From Armatimonadota bacterium (lineage in GTDB: Bacteria > Armatimonadota > Hebobacteria > Hebobacterales > Hebobacteraceae), in NCBI GenBank assembly GCA_015486155.1, contig WFSF01000029.1:1-43234 (forward strand): 43,234 nt of DNA. Reading direction: 5' to 3'. Position 1 is the stretch's first letter. Every line of letters starts with the position of its first letter. The notes under the pieces were generated by a model. The model was not told the origin of the DNA, did not search any database, and saw only the letters and a list, made by a program, of their open reading frames with translations. Below, one piece after another: positions 29,041 through 38,716 of the stretch. Both the position numbers and the translations under genes were made by a program.

Positions 29041-29499
29041 CTATGGCGCAGGCAGAAGGGAAGGGTATTTCGCGCGCAACCATTCCAGCACTTCCGCCTT
29101 CAGCTCTCTGGCAAGATCAAGCATCTCGTCGGCATCTTGCTCGGACACGACGCCCACGCGCTCGTATCCTGCTATGTGCCGCTTCCTTCGGAACCTGTTG
29201 AAGACATCAACCTTTTCCACCGACCAGCCGATGGTGAGCGTCAACGATTCGATGACCCAGCGGTGGTGTGCATCGCGCGCCGCTCGATAACCGGCGGCCG
29301 CGAGCGCGGCGGTGGCACACCGGAGTGCTGCATTGTAGGCGATAGCCAGTCGCCAGTCGGGATCGAGTCCTGGAATCTGGCATTGCGCCAGGTCGCGATC
29401 AGCGACAGAGAGCAGGTCTTTGATCTCACGTTTGCTAGGGGTGTGTTGGTGCAGGCGCCCCTGCTCGAGCCAGTCGCTCAAGGTCATCAGCATCTCCAA
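29041..29499 (-). CDS. HEPN-domain protein (toxin-side partner of MNT)
   Basis: LSDWLEQGRLHQHTPSKREIKDLLSVADRDLAQCQIPGLDPDWRLAIAYNAALRCATAALAAAGYR; adjacent to MNT gene. Confidence 0.8.
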   Translation of the reverse strand: MEMLMTLSDWLEQGRLHQHTPSKREIKDLLSVADRDLAQCQIPGLDPDWRLAIAYNAALRCATAALAAAGYRAARDAHHRWVIESLTLTIGWSVEKVDVFNRFRRKRHIAGYERVGVVSEQDADEMLDLARELKAEVLEWLRAKYPSLLPAP

Positions 29500-30073
29500 C
29501 TACGAACAGCTTCGGTTCCGCCATGACGGAAGTCAGGAAGTGGTGTCCCTCTGCGAGCTTCTGGCGGAACTCCGCTTCGGGATAGAGTGTCGGGTTCACC
29601 TCACGCGCAAGCGTCTCCTCAGCCTGGCGCAACGGTGCCACGAGGTCTCGCATGGCCACGTTGCCGACGACCATAAGATCCACGTCGCTCTCGGAGGTAT
29701 GATCCATCCGGGCGACCGACCCATAGACGAAAGCCAACTTGAGGCCGTGCAGGCCAGCGAGATGGGTGCGGAGCACATCCACCACGCCGGCGGTCTTCAG
29801 CACCATGGACGTCAGCTCGCCCAGCACCGGGCAAGCCGGGTTAGGGCTGTAGTAGACTCGGTTCCCCTCACGCTGGGCGCGCAACACTCCCAGATCGGCA
29901 AGGGCCCGGAGAGCGCGCTGGGCCTGAACCAGCCTCAGTCCGGCCAATTGGGCAATCTGTCGCTGGTAGAGACGCGCCTCAGGGCGACCCAGCAACACAG
30001 ACAGCACGGCCGCTCTTTGCCGTCCCAATAGTCCCTCTAGAAGGCGACTGCGCAACACGCTCATCATGACCAC
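29435..30073 (-). CDS. winged-HTH plus MNT-type nucleotidyltransferase (antitoxin side)
   Basis: LKLAFVYGSVARMDHTSESDVDLMVVG (GSxxRxxxxxxSDxDLxV) with N-terminal HTH. Confidence 0.88.
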   Translation of the reverse strand: MVMMSVLRSRLLEGLLGRQRAAVLSVLLGRPEARLYQRQIAQLAGLRLVQAQRALRALADLGVLRAQREGNRVYYSPNPACPVLGELTSMVLKTAGVVDVLRTHLAGLHGLKLAFVYGSVARMDHTSESDVDLMVVGNVAMRDLVAPLRQAEETLAREVNPTLYPEAEFRQKLAEGHHFLTSVMAEPKLFVVGDADDLERLARAGAPAPTHP

Positions 30074-30089
30074 GTTCCGTAGTCATTCA

Positions 30090-30104
30090 ACCACATTTTG
30101 TGGT
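30090..30104. promoter_or_regulatory. putative operator upstream of the MNT/HEPN pair
   Basis: perfect inverted repeat ACCACA-TTT-TGTGGT, with a further GACCAC half site at the start codon. Confidence 0.45.
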
Positions 30105-30290
30105 CGGAATGCAAGGCCAAACTGCGGTGGCACGCGGATCATGCGCCAATGGGACGGCCGCAGGGCGGGAGCAACGGTCTTTTGGATGCTTGTAACTCTT
30201 CCATCGTCATGCAACAACATTCCCCAGTCCCCGGTGTTCTTCCCCTGATCATCACCATCATGGCTTATGCCATGCTCATCGTCATCATCA

Positions 30291-30581
30291 TCACGCCCCT
30301 CCCGCCCCGCGCACGATGACGCGCCTCTCGCTAACCAGCTGGTCGAACACCTCTGCCGACCACTCGTCAACGTCCGGGAAGTGGCCGATGTGGAAGCCCT
30401 TGCGGCGCAAGCGTCGGCGAATACGCGCTCGTTCTCCTCCGTGCTTCCCCGACATCCCATCGAGCAGTGCCCTGATCTCATCGGCCTGCTCCGGCGTAAG
30501 TCGGGGCGGGCCTGCGCTGGACTCACCACTATGGGCCCCATCGTTCCGAAGGCGCCACAAACGATGAATCCACTTACCCAT
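30291..30581 (-). CDS. 96-aa accessory protein of the helicase/methyltransferase operon
   Basis: start MGKWIHRLWRLRNDGAHSGESS at 30581 overlaps the methyltransferase stop by 8 bp (coupling). Confidence 0.65.
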   Translation of the reverse strand: MGKWIHRLWRLRNDGAHSGESSAGPPRLTPEQADEIRALLDGMSGKHGGERARIRRRLRRKGFHIGHFPDVDEWSAEVFDQLVSERRVIVRGAGGA

Positions 30582-33500
30582 CGTCGCTACTCCTTCCGCC
30601 GGTCTCCCGCCCCATCCGGTACTTGATGTCGTAGTTGATGATGAAATCCAGTTCCTCGTCCGTGAAGCCGTAGTGCTTTGCCAGAACCTGGTCAATCTGG
30701 TCAATGATGGGCTTACACGCTGTGGAGTCAACTGTGTCTATGAGAAGGCCACTCTTTCGCCATTGAGTCATGTGTCTACGCATACATTCATCCAGCCTGC
30801 GCGATAGTTGACCGAGCCTGCGAAGCGAAGCGCTGTCGAACGACGCTATATCCAAGGGGAAGCTGTAGACATCTGACGCGTTGATGTGTCGTCCATCCGA
30901 TGAGGCACAGAAAAAAACATAGTAGGTGGAACTGTTTAGTATAGCATGGAGAGCCGCGGCCGTACGCTCATCCTGCAAGGTCAACTGTTTGACTTCCCCC
31001 CTCACGCGTTCCGCCCCCCCATTTAGTGGCCTTGCTTTTGGGGCGCGAGTGAAGAATTGACAGAAGTAGCCTGGCACGCGTACCCAGAAGATACGGTGTG
31101 GCCCGGCACGTGTCAGCCAAGTTCCTAGTGTCCGCGAGGCATCTATCTTCTTAAGCACCTGGGATGCCTCTGGCGTTCCAATCTTCGCGACACGTCGCAG
31201 AGAGTGCCGAGAATCTCGCTGCGACGGCTGATATCGAATTATGGAGAATAGCGCACGTCTTTCGCCATTCCTTGCATTCCAGCGATAGTACTGGGTCGTG
31301 AACAACGTCCCGTTCTTGTCACGCGGTCGGCTCAGTAGAATCGTGAGTCGGTTCTGCGCACCCGCGAATAGCTGGCCTGGTCTGTTCGAGAAATGCGCCA
31401 GCCATAGTGCCCGTTGAGAATCTGCAGTCACGTCACGCGCTGCCTGGATGCCAGCCGATGATGTGAACGATATAGGGATGATCATCCCCACACAGCCCTG
31501 AGCACGTCTGAGCCCTTCGGATCGTTCAAGCATGAGGCAGAACAAATTGCCACATAACTCCGTCTTGTATCCCCGTACAGTATAGTCATGCTTGACCTTT
31601 GCGTATTCCACATACGGCGGATTCCCGATGACCACGTCGAATCCGCCCCGGCTCATGATCCCGTAGAACTCGACGAACCAGTGGAAGGGTTTGTGGGAGG
31701 TGAGCCAAGCTTCGTAGGCCCGTTTATTGCCGGGGGCGACGCCGTACTCGACAGCGAGGTACCTGTTCAGTTCGCCATCGAGTTCCTCCAGGCGGCGCCG
31801 CAGCTCCGCCTTGTCCTCCGCGGTGACCTCTCCCCCGATCTCCGTCTGCTGTTGGCGGAAGCGGAAGAACAGGCTCTCCAGGTCCTCGGCCTTCTCCTGG
31901 ATCCGCCCCATCACATCGTCGAAGTCCAGCTTGGACCTGATGGCGGTCTGCACATCCTGGTAGGAGGCGAACCCCACCAGCGAGTTGCCGGCCCGGATGT
32001 TGAAGTCGATGTCGGGCAGCGGTTCGATCTTCTCCGCGCTGTCCACCTGCGCGACCAGCTTGAGGAAGAGGCGAAGCTTGCAAATCTCGACCGCCTCCTC
32101 CATGATGTCCACCCCGAAGAGGTTGTTGAGGATGATGGTCTTGAGGACGAAGTAGCGGCGGTTCGGGTGCTGCTCGACCCGCTCCAGGATTTGCCGGAAG
32201 TCCGAGAACTTCCGCGGATGGCGCTTCCCGCCCGACCGCTCCAGGTCGCCGAGGAATGCCTCCATGCGCTCCAGGCAGGCCTCATAGAGGGGCTCCAGGA
32301 TGTTGAGGGCCGCGAAAAGGAAGGCGCCGGAGCCGGAGGCCGGGTCGAGGACGCTTATCTCCTGGAGCGCCAGCCAGAAAGCCCGCAACAGCTCCGGCCC
32401 CTCGCAGTTCTCGATCACATCCTGGATGAACTGGCGGATGTCGAGGTTGTAGGTGATGAGATCGTTGATGTCCCGGATCTCACCCGCAGCGAGTTTGGCA
32501 CGCAGCTCCAGGCAGCGGTTGCGGCGCGCGACGTATTCCCGCCAGGTCTCGGTGGGGAGCGCGAGGTTCTCGCCGTCGGGTCCGGGGATGTGAGCCTCTC
32601 CGAGGTTGTAGCGGCGGTCGAACATGCGCTTCTTGGGGTCGCGCATGCCGGCCTGCACGAAGTCGGGCAGGGCCGACTCCGGGATGACTTCGCCGTCTTC
32701 GCCTATCACGCCGCTGCGGACCGCCGGGTAGATGTAGCGATCGGGATCCTCCTGCAGCAGCCGCCACACGGACTGCTCTCCCTCGAAGGCGATGCGGCAC
32801 TTGCGCCGCGCGGTGTCCAGCAGATGGGGAATCACCGTGTTCTGGCTGATGTAGCCGGTGATGTCCTCCTTGGTATAGTAGGCGCCCATCTGCTTCTGGT
32901 TGATGTACTTCTCGAAGATGTAGCCGAGTACGTCGGGGTTGATCTCGTTGTCCCGGCGGAGAGGGCGCTCGTCGAGGTGCCACTGGTAGGCGTCGAAGAA
33001 GTCGAAGAGCTTCTCGAAGGCGGCGTCCGCGATCTGGATCTTCTCCCCGTACCGCGATTCGATTTGGTGGCGCATGAAGATGCCGCCGTTGAGGTAGGGC
33101 ACCTCCCCGAGGAGCCGACGGGCATGAGGGGAGCGTTCCTCCGGCATCTTGGCAAAACCCTCGAAGAACAGAGGACAGAGAAACTCGCGGTAGAAGCGGC
33201 TCTTGCCCCTGCGCTTACTGTCGGCGAGCTTGTTCCGCAGGTAGTCACGATCACCGTTCAGGAAGCCGCGCTTCTGGATGAAGTAGATGAACATCAGGCG
33301 GTTGAGCATCACCGAGACATACCAGCGCTGCATGTCCTCGTCGGGGATTCCCTTGAGGAACTTCAGGAATGCGTCGTGCTCCGCCTTGAACCGGTCGTAG
33401 AAGCGTTTTGTGACCCGGTCCACGTCGAAGGCCGCCCTGACGCGGCCGGTCACTCCGACCAGCGTGAGGTCCGCTTCCTCGTCCAAGGTGAAGGCGATGG

Positions 33501-33897
33501 CGTCCAGCTTCTGAAGGAGCGACTCGCCGTCCTGGCTGATATGATAGCGGTGCTCACGGCACTGACGCGGCCGCCCGGCCTCGCGCTTGACCCATTGCCA
33601 GACCTGCCTTTCTCTTTCTGCGTCCACGTAGACAATCAGGTGTTCGTGGACCGACTTGGCGATCTGGGCCTCGATCTTGCGTCGTGTGGCATGGTCGGGC
33701 ATGTCAGGGCCAGGGGCGGGACACTCGAAGGCGACCATGCCGCGCTTCTGGGCGATGGCTGAAAGTGTGTACATCTGCCCGTTGAGGGATACTTCGATGG
33801 TCTGGGTGTGCCGATCCCAGCCCAGCTCCTCGACGAACAGGCGTCGCAGGTCGCACTCTCGGAGGAGCTGCTGGCAGCGTTGGCGATCAATCGGCAT
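30574..33897 (-). CDS. Eco57I-type N6-adenine DNA methyltransferase, type II/defence-associated
   Basis: SAM motif LDPASGSGAFLFAAL, catalytic motif VVIGNPPYVEYAK, long N-terminal helical domain, C-terminal TaqI-like region. Confidence 0.93.
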   Translation of the reverse strand: MPIDRQRCQQLLRECDLRRLFVEELGWDRHTQTIEVSLNGQMYTLSAIAQKRGMVAFECPAPGPDMPDHATRRKIEAQIAKSVHEHLIVYVDAERERQVWQWVKREAGRPRQCREHRYHISQDGESLLQKLDAIAFTLDEEADLTLVGVTGRVRAAFDVDRVTKRFYDRFKAEHDAFLKFLKGIPDEDMQRWYVSVMLNRLMFIYFIQKRGFLNGDRDYLRNKLADSKRRGKSRFYREFLCPLFFEGFAKMPEERSPHARRLLGEVPYLNGGIFMRHQIESRYGEKIQIADAAFEKLFDFFDAYQWHLDERPLRRDNEINPDVLGYIFEKYINQKQMGAYYTKEDITGYISQNTVIPHLLDTARRKCRIAFEGEQSVWRLLQEDPDRYIYPAVRSGVIGEDGEVIPESALPDFVQAGMRDPKKRMFDRRYNLGEAHIPGPDGENLALPTETWREYVARRNRCLELRAKLAAGEIRDINDLITYNLDIRQFIQDVIENCEGPELLRAFWLALQEISVLDPASGSGAFLFAALNILEPLYEACLERMEAFLGDLERSGGKRHPRKFSDFRQILERVEQHPNRRYFVLKTIILNNLFGVDIMEEAVEICKLRLFLKLVAQVDSAEKIEPLPDIDFNIRAGNSLVGFASYQDVQTAIRSKLDFDDVMGRIQEKAEDLESLFFRFRQQQTEIGGEVTAEDKAELRRRLEELDGELNRYLAVEYGVAPGNKRAYEAWLTSHKPFHWFVEFYGIMSRGGFDVVIGNPPYVEYAKVKHDYTVRGYKTELCGNLFCLMLERSEGLRRAQGCVGMIIPISFTSSAGIQAARDVTADSQRALWLAHFSNRPGQLFAGAQNRLTILLSRPRDKNGTLFTTQYYRWNARNGERRALFSIIRYQPSQRDSRHSLRRVAKIGTPEASQVLKKIDASRTLGTWLTRAGPHRIFWVRVPGYFCQFFTRAPKARPLNGGAERVRGEVKQLTLQDERTAAALHAILNSSTYYVFFCASSDGRHINASDVYSFPLDIASFDSASLRRLGQLSRRLDECMRRHMTQWRKSGLLIDTVDSTACKPIIDQIDQVLAKHYGFTDEELDFIINYDIKYRMGRETGGRSSDDG

Positions 33898-33900
33898 CTG

Positions 33901-36900
33901 CTACTTGCCCTCCGGAACGAGTCCCAGGGAACAGATGATCCGGGGCTCGCGGGATTCCTTCTCTTCCTGTATGCGGCAAAGCCGATCCTGGTCGCGCAGG
34001 CTGATGACCAGTTCGGCCAGCGCCTGGTCGGACACCCCCGCCCGCAACTGGCGGTTCAGAGTGTCAACCGCGGACTGCTGGAGCGGGTACCTGTAGATGT
34101 CCTCGATCGCCTTCAGCAACTCTTGCGACTCGAACAACGTCCCCTTGACCTGCTCGGCGTAACTCTTCAATCGCTGGTAGGTCCGGAACCTCGCCCCGGA
34201 GGGGCGGCCGAGCTGGCCTCCGACCGAGTGCTCCTCCTCCGCCACCAGCTCCGCTGCCCGGCGGACCAGGTCGTGGTGGTTATCGCTCCGGGGCACCGGA
34301 GGCGTGTCGGGCTTGCACTCCACCGCCCGGAGAATCTCGATCGGCGACTCGGTTACAGTTCCGCCCTGCTCGTCGAGCCACACCAGGGCATCGTTGTCCT
34401 GATCCGTGCGCAGGTAGGCGATGACTCCCGCAGGAGCCTCCTCTGTGGGCCGGTGCGCGCGGGCGGAATAGACCACTCGCGGCAACTCCGAAACTATCTT
34501 CTCCAGCTTCGGGTCGGCCGCGATGGCGTTGTGCCAGATCTGGTAGGCTTCAGAGCCAAGGTCCACTTCGGTATCGTCGGGGTCATCGGCTATGCCGGCC
34601 TTCTCGTTGTAGAGATCGAGCACGAGCCGCTTGTCCGCTTCGTCCTCGAAGAACGCCTCATCCGTCCCGACCACCTCGCGGTTCTCGCGGAGGCGCCGGC
34701 GAAGCCGCCCGCGCAGGCCGATGATTCTCTCGATCCCTTCGGCAGGGAGGAACGAGTAGCAAAGAATCTGCTCCGCCTTCTGGCCGATCCGATCAACGCG
34801 GCCCACACGCTGGGTCAGACGGATCAGCGCCCAGGGAAGATCGTAGTTGACGACGATGTGGCAGTCGTGGAGGTTGAGCCCCTCGCTGAGGATGTCGGTG
34901 GAGATGAGCACGCGCAGCTCATCGCCAGGCCTGGGCACCTCGTTGGCCTCCGGACTGAATCTCCTGGCGATTCCCACCGGGTCCTCAGTCTGGCCGGTCA
35001 CGCCGGCGAGCTGCTCGATGCCCCGCTGCCGCAGCTGCTCGGTCAGATAGCGGACCGTGTCGGCGAACTGTGTGAAGACGATGACTTTGTCCTGCGCGTG
35101 GTCCTTTGTGAGGAGATCCTCGAGGGCGTTGAGCTTCGCGTCGAGGCCCGGATCCCAGTCTCCGCACTCCTGCAGAATGCCCAGCAACGCGGCCGCGTCC
35201 CCTCGGAGGTCCGCGGCGAGCTGCGCCACGAACAGATCCGAGCGAAGCCATCGGAACCGACGCCTGTACTGGCCCGCGTACTGAGTCTGGTAGATCTCGG
35301 CCGCGCGTCGCCGGAAGTCCTCCTCGGTGCGGAGAGCGACGACTTCAGCTTCCTCGTCGCCATCCTCCTCTACATCATCAAACAAGGCCTTCGTGGCCAG
35401 GTCCTCGTCCTCGGTGCCCGGATCCAGCAGCCCGGCGTCCTGGGTGCCGATGGGGATGTCCAGCCCGTGCTCCACAGCGTGCAGGAAGATGTAGTTCCGG
35501 AGGATGTGGCGTTCGACAGACTGGAGAAAGGCCTGACCGCTGCTTTCGAGACGCTTGAACAGGTTGGTGCGACAGAATCCCATCAGCCTCCGGCCAGCGC
35601 GGGAAAGGTCCCGGAGAATCTTGTCCTCGGCCGGGGTCGGCGGGGCGTGCGGCGAAGGTTCAATGTAGTTGGCGAGGCCGTACCGGGGCAGTTCCAGAGC
35701 GTTGATGGTGTCAACGACCTCCGGTGCGTACAGCCTCGCATATTGGTCGTTGGGGTCGGCATCGTTGATCGTGAAGGGAACCTTCCTGGGCTCACGCTCG
35801 GGGAAGTAGGCCCGTCCTCCGTCCTCGAGGGCAAGGTACTTGCGGCCGGTTTCCGGGTCGGTGAGTGCGTAGTTGTCCTTGATGAAGGTGCGCGAGCGGC
35901 GCACCATGTAGAGGCGCATCAGGTTGCGCCAGTCGTCGGCGTAGGGGCTGTGTTCGAAGGCGGCGAGAGAGCGCATCGGACACTGGTGCAGCCGCAGGAA
36001 TTCGGTCTCGCCCAATTCTCTCAGCAGTCGTTCCGGGCGTATGCCCAGGTCTTGATCCTCGGGGATGAAAAGGCGAAGCTGGTTTGAGAGGTCTACATAT
36101 GTCTTGTTGTACGGGGTGGCGGACAAGAGAATGACTCGGCTTTCGTTCCTCGCGATGTAGTCCTGAATCGCGCGGAAGCGCCTACCCTCGCGATTGCGCA
36201 GGTTGTGGCTCTCATCTATGATGACGATCCGGTAGCGTCGCAGCTCCGGCAGCTCGTTCAGCACCCGGGAAATCGAGAGCACCTCCCCCCGCAGCCGGTA
36301 CTGATGGACATAGTCCTTCCACATCGAGACTAGGTTCTTGGGACAGATGATTAGGGTCTCGAGTCCGTGGTCGTCCTCCAGAATCTTCGCCACCGCGGTG
36401 GCCATCAGCGTCTTGCCCAACCCGACCACATCGCCAATGAATACCCCGCCCCGCCTGTTGACGTGGTGGGCGGCAATCTTCACCGCGGCGACCTGGAAGC
36501 GAAAGAGCCGGTTGCCGAACTCGCGCGGGATGCGAAACTCCGCCAGCCCGGCCCTCGCCTCGCGCGACAGGTGGTAGGCGATCTTCAGGTAGATGTGGTA
36601 TGGCGGAATCAGCTCCTCGCGCGCCCAACTCTCGTCAATGATGGCGGCCAGCTCGTCGGAGATGTCCACACACCAACGGTCGTTCCAGCGATCCTCGAAC
36701 CATCGCGCAAGCTTCTCACAGGCATCGCCGTCCATGACGTCTACATTGAGCTCGCCCTGCTTCGCGAGTCCCGCCAGGGTCAGGTTGCTGCTGCCGAGGT
36801 AGGCGACGGCGGGATTGATGGGATCGGGCCGGAAGAGCAGATACAGCTTCGCGTGAAGCGGATGGCGCAGGAACAGCTTGACCACCACCTTGCGGGCCTT

Positions 36901-37269
36901 GATCTGGGCCGCGAGGCGACGCAATCCGCGCTCGTCTTCATTGGTGGGCGCGCCCACCGTCAGCTGATCACGGAACTCCTGCGCCAGCCGCTGTCTCAGA
37001 CGGAGAGCGGTCTGATTGTCTATCCCGCCGCTATTGGCGCTCAGGCGCATCGCCTCGCGCAGCTCATCCTGTGGGAGGCGCTGCATCCCCACCAGTAGCC
37101 GACAGCAGTTGCCCTCACCTCCACCCCATCGCTCGATGTACTCGTCGAGCTGCTTCCAGCCGCGCAGGTTGAAGTAGCCCACGCAGAAGTCCGCCCGCTC
37201 GGAGACCTGGATCGTCTCCTGAAGCGCTCTCAGCAGGTGCAGGTCAATGTTGTCGAAGATGTGTGGCAT
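33901..37269 (-). CDS. PLD-nuclease/SNF2-family helicase fusion
   Basis: PLD HAKLYLLFRPDPINPAVAYLGSSNLTLAGL; SF2 motifs GDVVGLGKTLMA, IIDESHNLRN, LLSATPYNK, VFTQFADTVRYL, STDILSEGLNLHDCHIVVNYDLPW, QRVGRVDRIGQ. Confidence 0.94.
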   Translation of the reverse strand: MPHIFDNIDLHLLRALQETIQVSERADFCVGYFNLRGWKQLDEYIERWGGGEGNCCRLLVGMQRLPQDELREAMRLSANSGGIDNQTALRLRQRLAQEFRDQLTVGAPTNEDERGLRRLAAQIKARKVVVKLFLRHPLHAKLYLLFRPDPINPAVAYLGSSNLTLAGLAKQGELNVDVMDGDACEKLARWFEDRWNDRWCVDISDELAAIIDESWAREELIPPYHIYLKIAYHLSREARAGLAEFRIPREFGNRLFRFQVAAVKIAAHHVNRRGGVFIGDVVGLGKTLMATAVAKILEDDHGLETLIICPKNLVSMWKDYVHQYRLRGEVLSISRVLNELPELRRYRIVIIDESHNLRNREGRRFRAIQDYIARNESRVILLSATPYNKTYVDLSNQLRLFIPEDQDLGIRPERLLRELGETEFLRLHQCPMRSLAAFEHSPYADDWRNLMRLYMVRRSRTFIKDNYALTDPETGRKYLALEDGGRAYFPEREPRKVPFTINDADPNDQYARLYAPEVVDTINALELPRYGLANYIEPSPHAPPTPAEDKILRDLSRAGRRLMGFCRTNLFKRLESSGQAFLQSVERHILRNYIFLHAVEHGLDIPIGTQDAGLLDPGTEDEDLATKALFDDVEEDGDEEAEVVALRTEEDFRRRAAEIYQTQYAGQYRRRFRWLRSDLFVAQLAADLRGDAAALLGILQECGDWDPGLDAKLNALEDLLTKDHAQDKVIVFTQFADTVRYLTEQLRQRGIEQLAGVTGQTEDPVGIARRFSPEANEVPRPGDELRVLISTDILSEGLNLHDCHIVVNYDLPWALIRLTQRVGRVDRIGQKAEQILCYSFLPAEGIERIIGLRGRLRRRLRENREVVGTDEAFFEDEADKRLVLDLYNEKAGIADDPDDTEVDLGSEAYQIWHNAIAADPKLEKIVSELPRVVYSARAHRPTEEAPAGVIAYLRTDQDNDALVWLDEQGGTVTESPIEILRAVECKPDTPPVPRSDNHHDLVRRAAELVAEEEHSVGGQLGRPSGARFRTYQRLKSYAEQVKGTLFESQELLKAIEDIYRYPLQQSAVDTLNRQLRAGVSDQALAELVISLRDQDRLCRIQEEKESREPRIICSLGLVPEGK

Positions 37270-37759
37270 GCGGGCTCGAACTCCCCTCGACCAGGATGGC
37301 CAACACGGCCAATGCGCCGCGGTCGCCATCCGGCCGGCTGAGCCTTTGTTCGACGAAACCTGGCCTGCGACCTCCCATTCAGGGACATCCCCAGCTCGTA
37401 GCCGGCGTGCACTTCGCTCTCCCAGACGAGCACCATGTCGCTGAGGAGTCTCGCCAAGCTCAGGTTCGCACTATCACCAGTTCCCGCCTCTTGGTGGCGA
37501 GAGGGCCGCGGATGGAGACCGTGAGCATCTCACGGTGCGCCAACTGTGCCTGTGGTGGAAGTGCAGCGGTCAGGTGGCATTGTCCTCGCCTGACTGCTCT
37601 CCGCCTCCCCCGCGCCGTGTGGGGCGCGGCACTTCGGCCATCTGTCCGCTCTGCCGCCCCGAGAAACGCCTTGACTTCCCCTCGAACATCCTCCCTCATG
37701 TCCTATCGGAAGTTCACCCGCGCCTGGCGGATTGGCAAGAACGCACAGAGGAGGCGGAG

Positions 37760-38659
37760 ATGGCGAGAAAGCGACAGGCAAGAAGGTCGCACGAGCACGA
37801 ACTGCTGGAGGAGTTTCTGGGAGCGCTGACACTGGAGGGGCGGTCACCGCACTCGGTGCGGGCCTACCGCAAAGATCTGGAGGCGCTGCTGGCGGCCTTG
37901 GCCGGGCCGCTCAGCGAGGTGCGCCCTCGGGATCTGCGGGAGCATTTCCGCCAGCAGCTCACAGCCGGCCGTTCCCCCTCCACCATCAACCGCGCCATCG
38001 CCGCCTGCCGCTCCTTCTGCCGCTTCCTGTTCGAGGAGGGCCGGCTGGACACAAACCCCGCCCAGGCCCTGCGCTCCATCCGTCTGGGCCCTCCGCTGGC
38101 CCCCAAGCACCTGACCGTGGACGAAGTGCGCAAGCTGTTGTCCCTGCCCGATACCGCCGCCCCCACCGGCCGGCGCGATTTCGCCATCCTGATGCTGCTT
38201 TACAACACCGGCCTGCGGGTGGGAGAGCTGTGCGCTCTGAACCGAGCGGACGTCCGCCTACCCGCGGAGGGCTGGGGAGCACTGCAGGTGGTGGGCAAGG
38301 GGAGACGCCTCCAGCGCCTCCCCGTAAACCGTCCCGCCGCCGATGCGTTGCTGGCCTATCTCGCCGATCGGGATGACAGTGAGCCGGCCCTGTTTCTCAA
38401 TCGCAGCGGAGGCCGGTTCTCTGTCCGCGGGATCGCATTGTTGGTAAACCGCTACCTCCGAGCGGCAGGCATCACCGACCGCTCCGGCCCCCACCTGTTG
38501 CGTCACACCTTCGCCACCCATGCTCTGCGCGTCCGGCCCAATCTCCGTGCCGTGCAGGAGCTGCTCGGCCACGCCTGGGTCACCACCACCCAGCGCTACA
38601 CCCACCTGGAGCTGGAGGACCTTCAGGCCCAGGTGGCGGAGCTGCCGGCGAATACCTGA
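37760..38659 (+). CDS. tyrosine recombinase, XerC/D-like
   Basis: GRRDFAILMLLYNTGLRVGELCAL, HLLRHTFATH, LGHAWVTTTQRYTHL; RBS GAGGCGGAG upstream of ATG. Confidence 0.95.
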   Translation: MARKRQARRSHEHELLEEFLGALTLEGRSPHSVRAYRKDLEALLAALAGPLSEVRPRDLREHFRQQLTAGRSPSTINRAIAACRSFCRFLFEEGRLDTNPAQALRSIRLGPPLAPKHLTVDEVRKLLSLPDTAAPTGRRDFAILMLLYNTGLRVGELCALNRADVRLPAEGWGALQVVGKGRRLQRLPVNRPAADALLAYLADRDDSEPALFLNRSGGRFSVRGIALLVNRYLRAAGITDRSGPHLLRHTFATHALRVRPNLRAVQELLGHAWVTTTQRYTHLELEDLQAQVAELPANT

Positions 38660-38716
38660 GCAGTGGCCTGGCGGTGTGGTCAGGCCGTAGAGGACGAGGG
38701 CCTGCGGCCCCCCGTC

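Noticed and set aside
31588-33762. 724-aa plus-strand ORF, Leu/Val/Glu-rich
   Set aside because: Shadow of the methyltransferase gene; used only as an indicator of GC3 bias.
33808-36087. 759-aa plus-strand ORF
   Set aside because: Shadow of the helicase gene.
37230-37699. Possible degraded gene upstream of the helicase (MLTVSIRGPLATKRRELVIVRT / SDMVLVWESEVHAGYELGMSLNG)
   Set aside because: Fragments in different frames without a recognisable family; insufficient to call.
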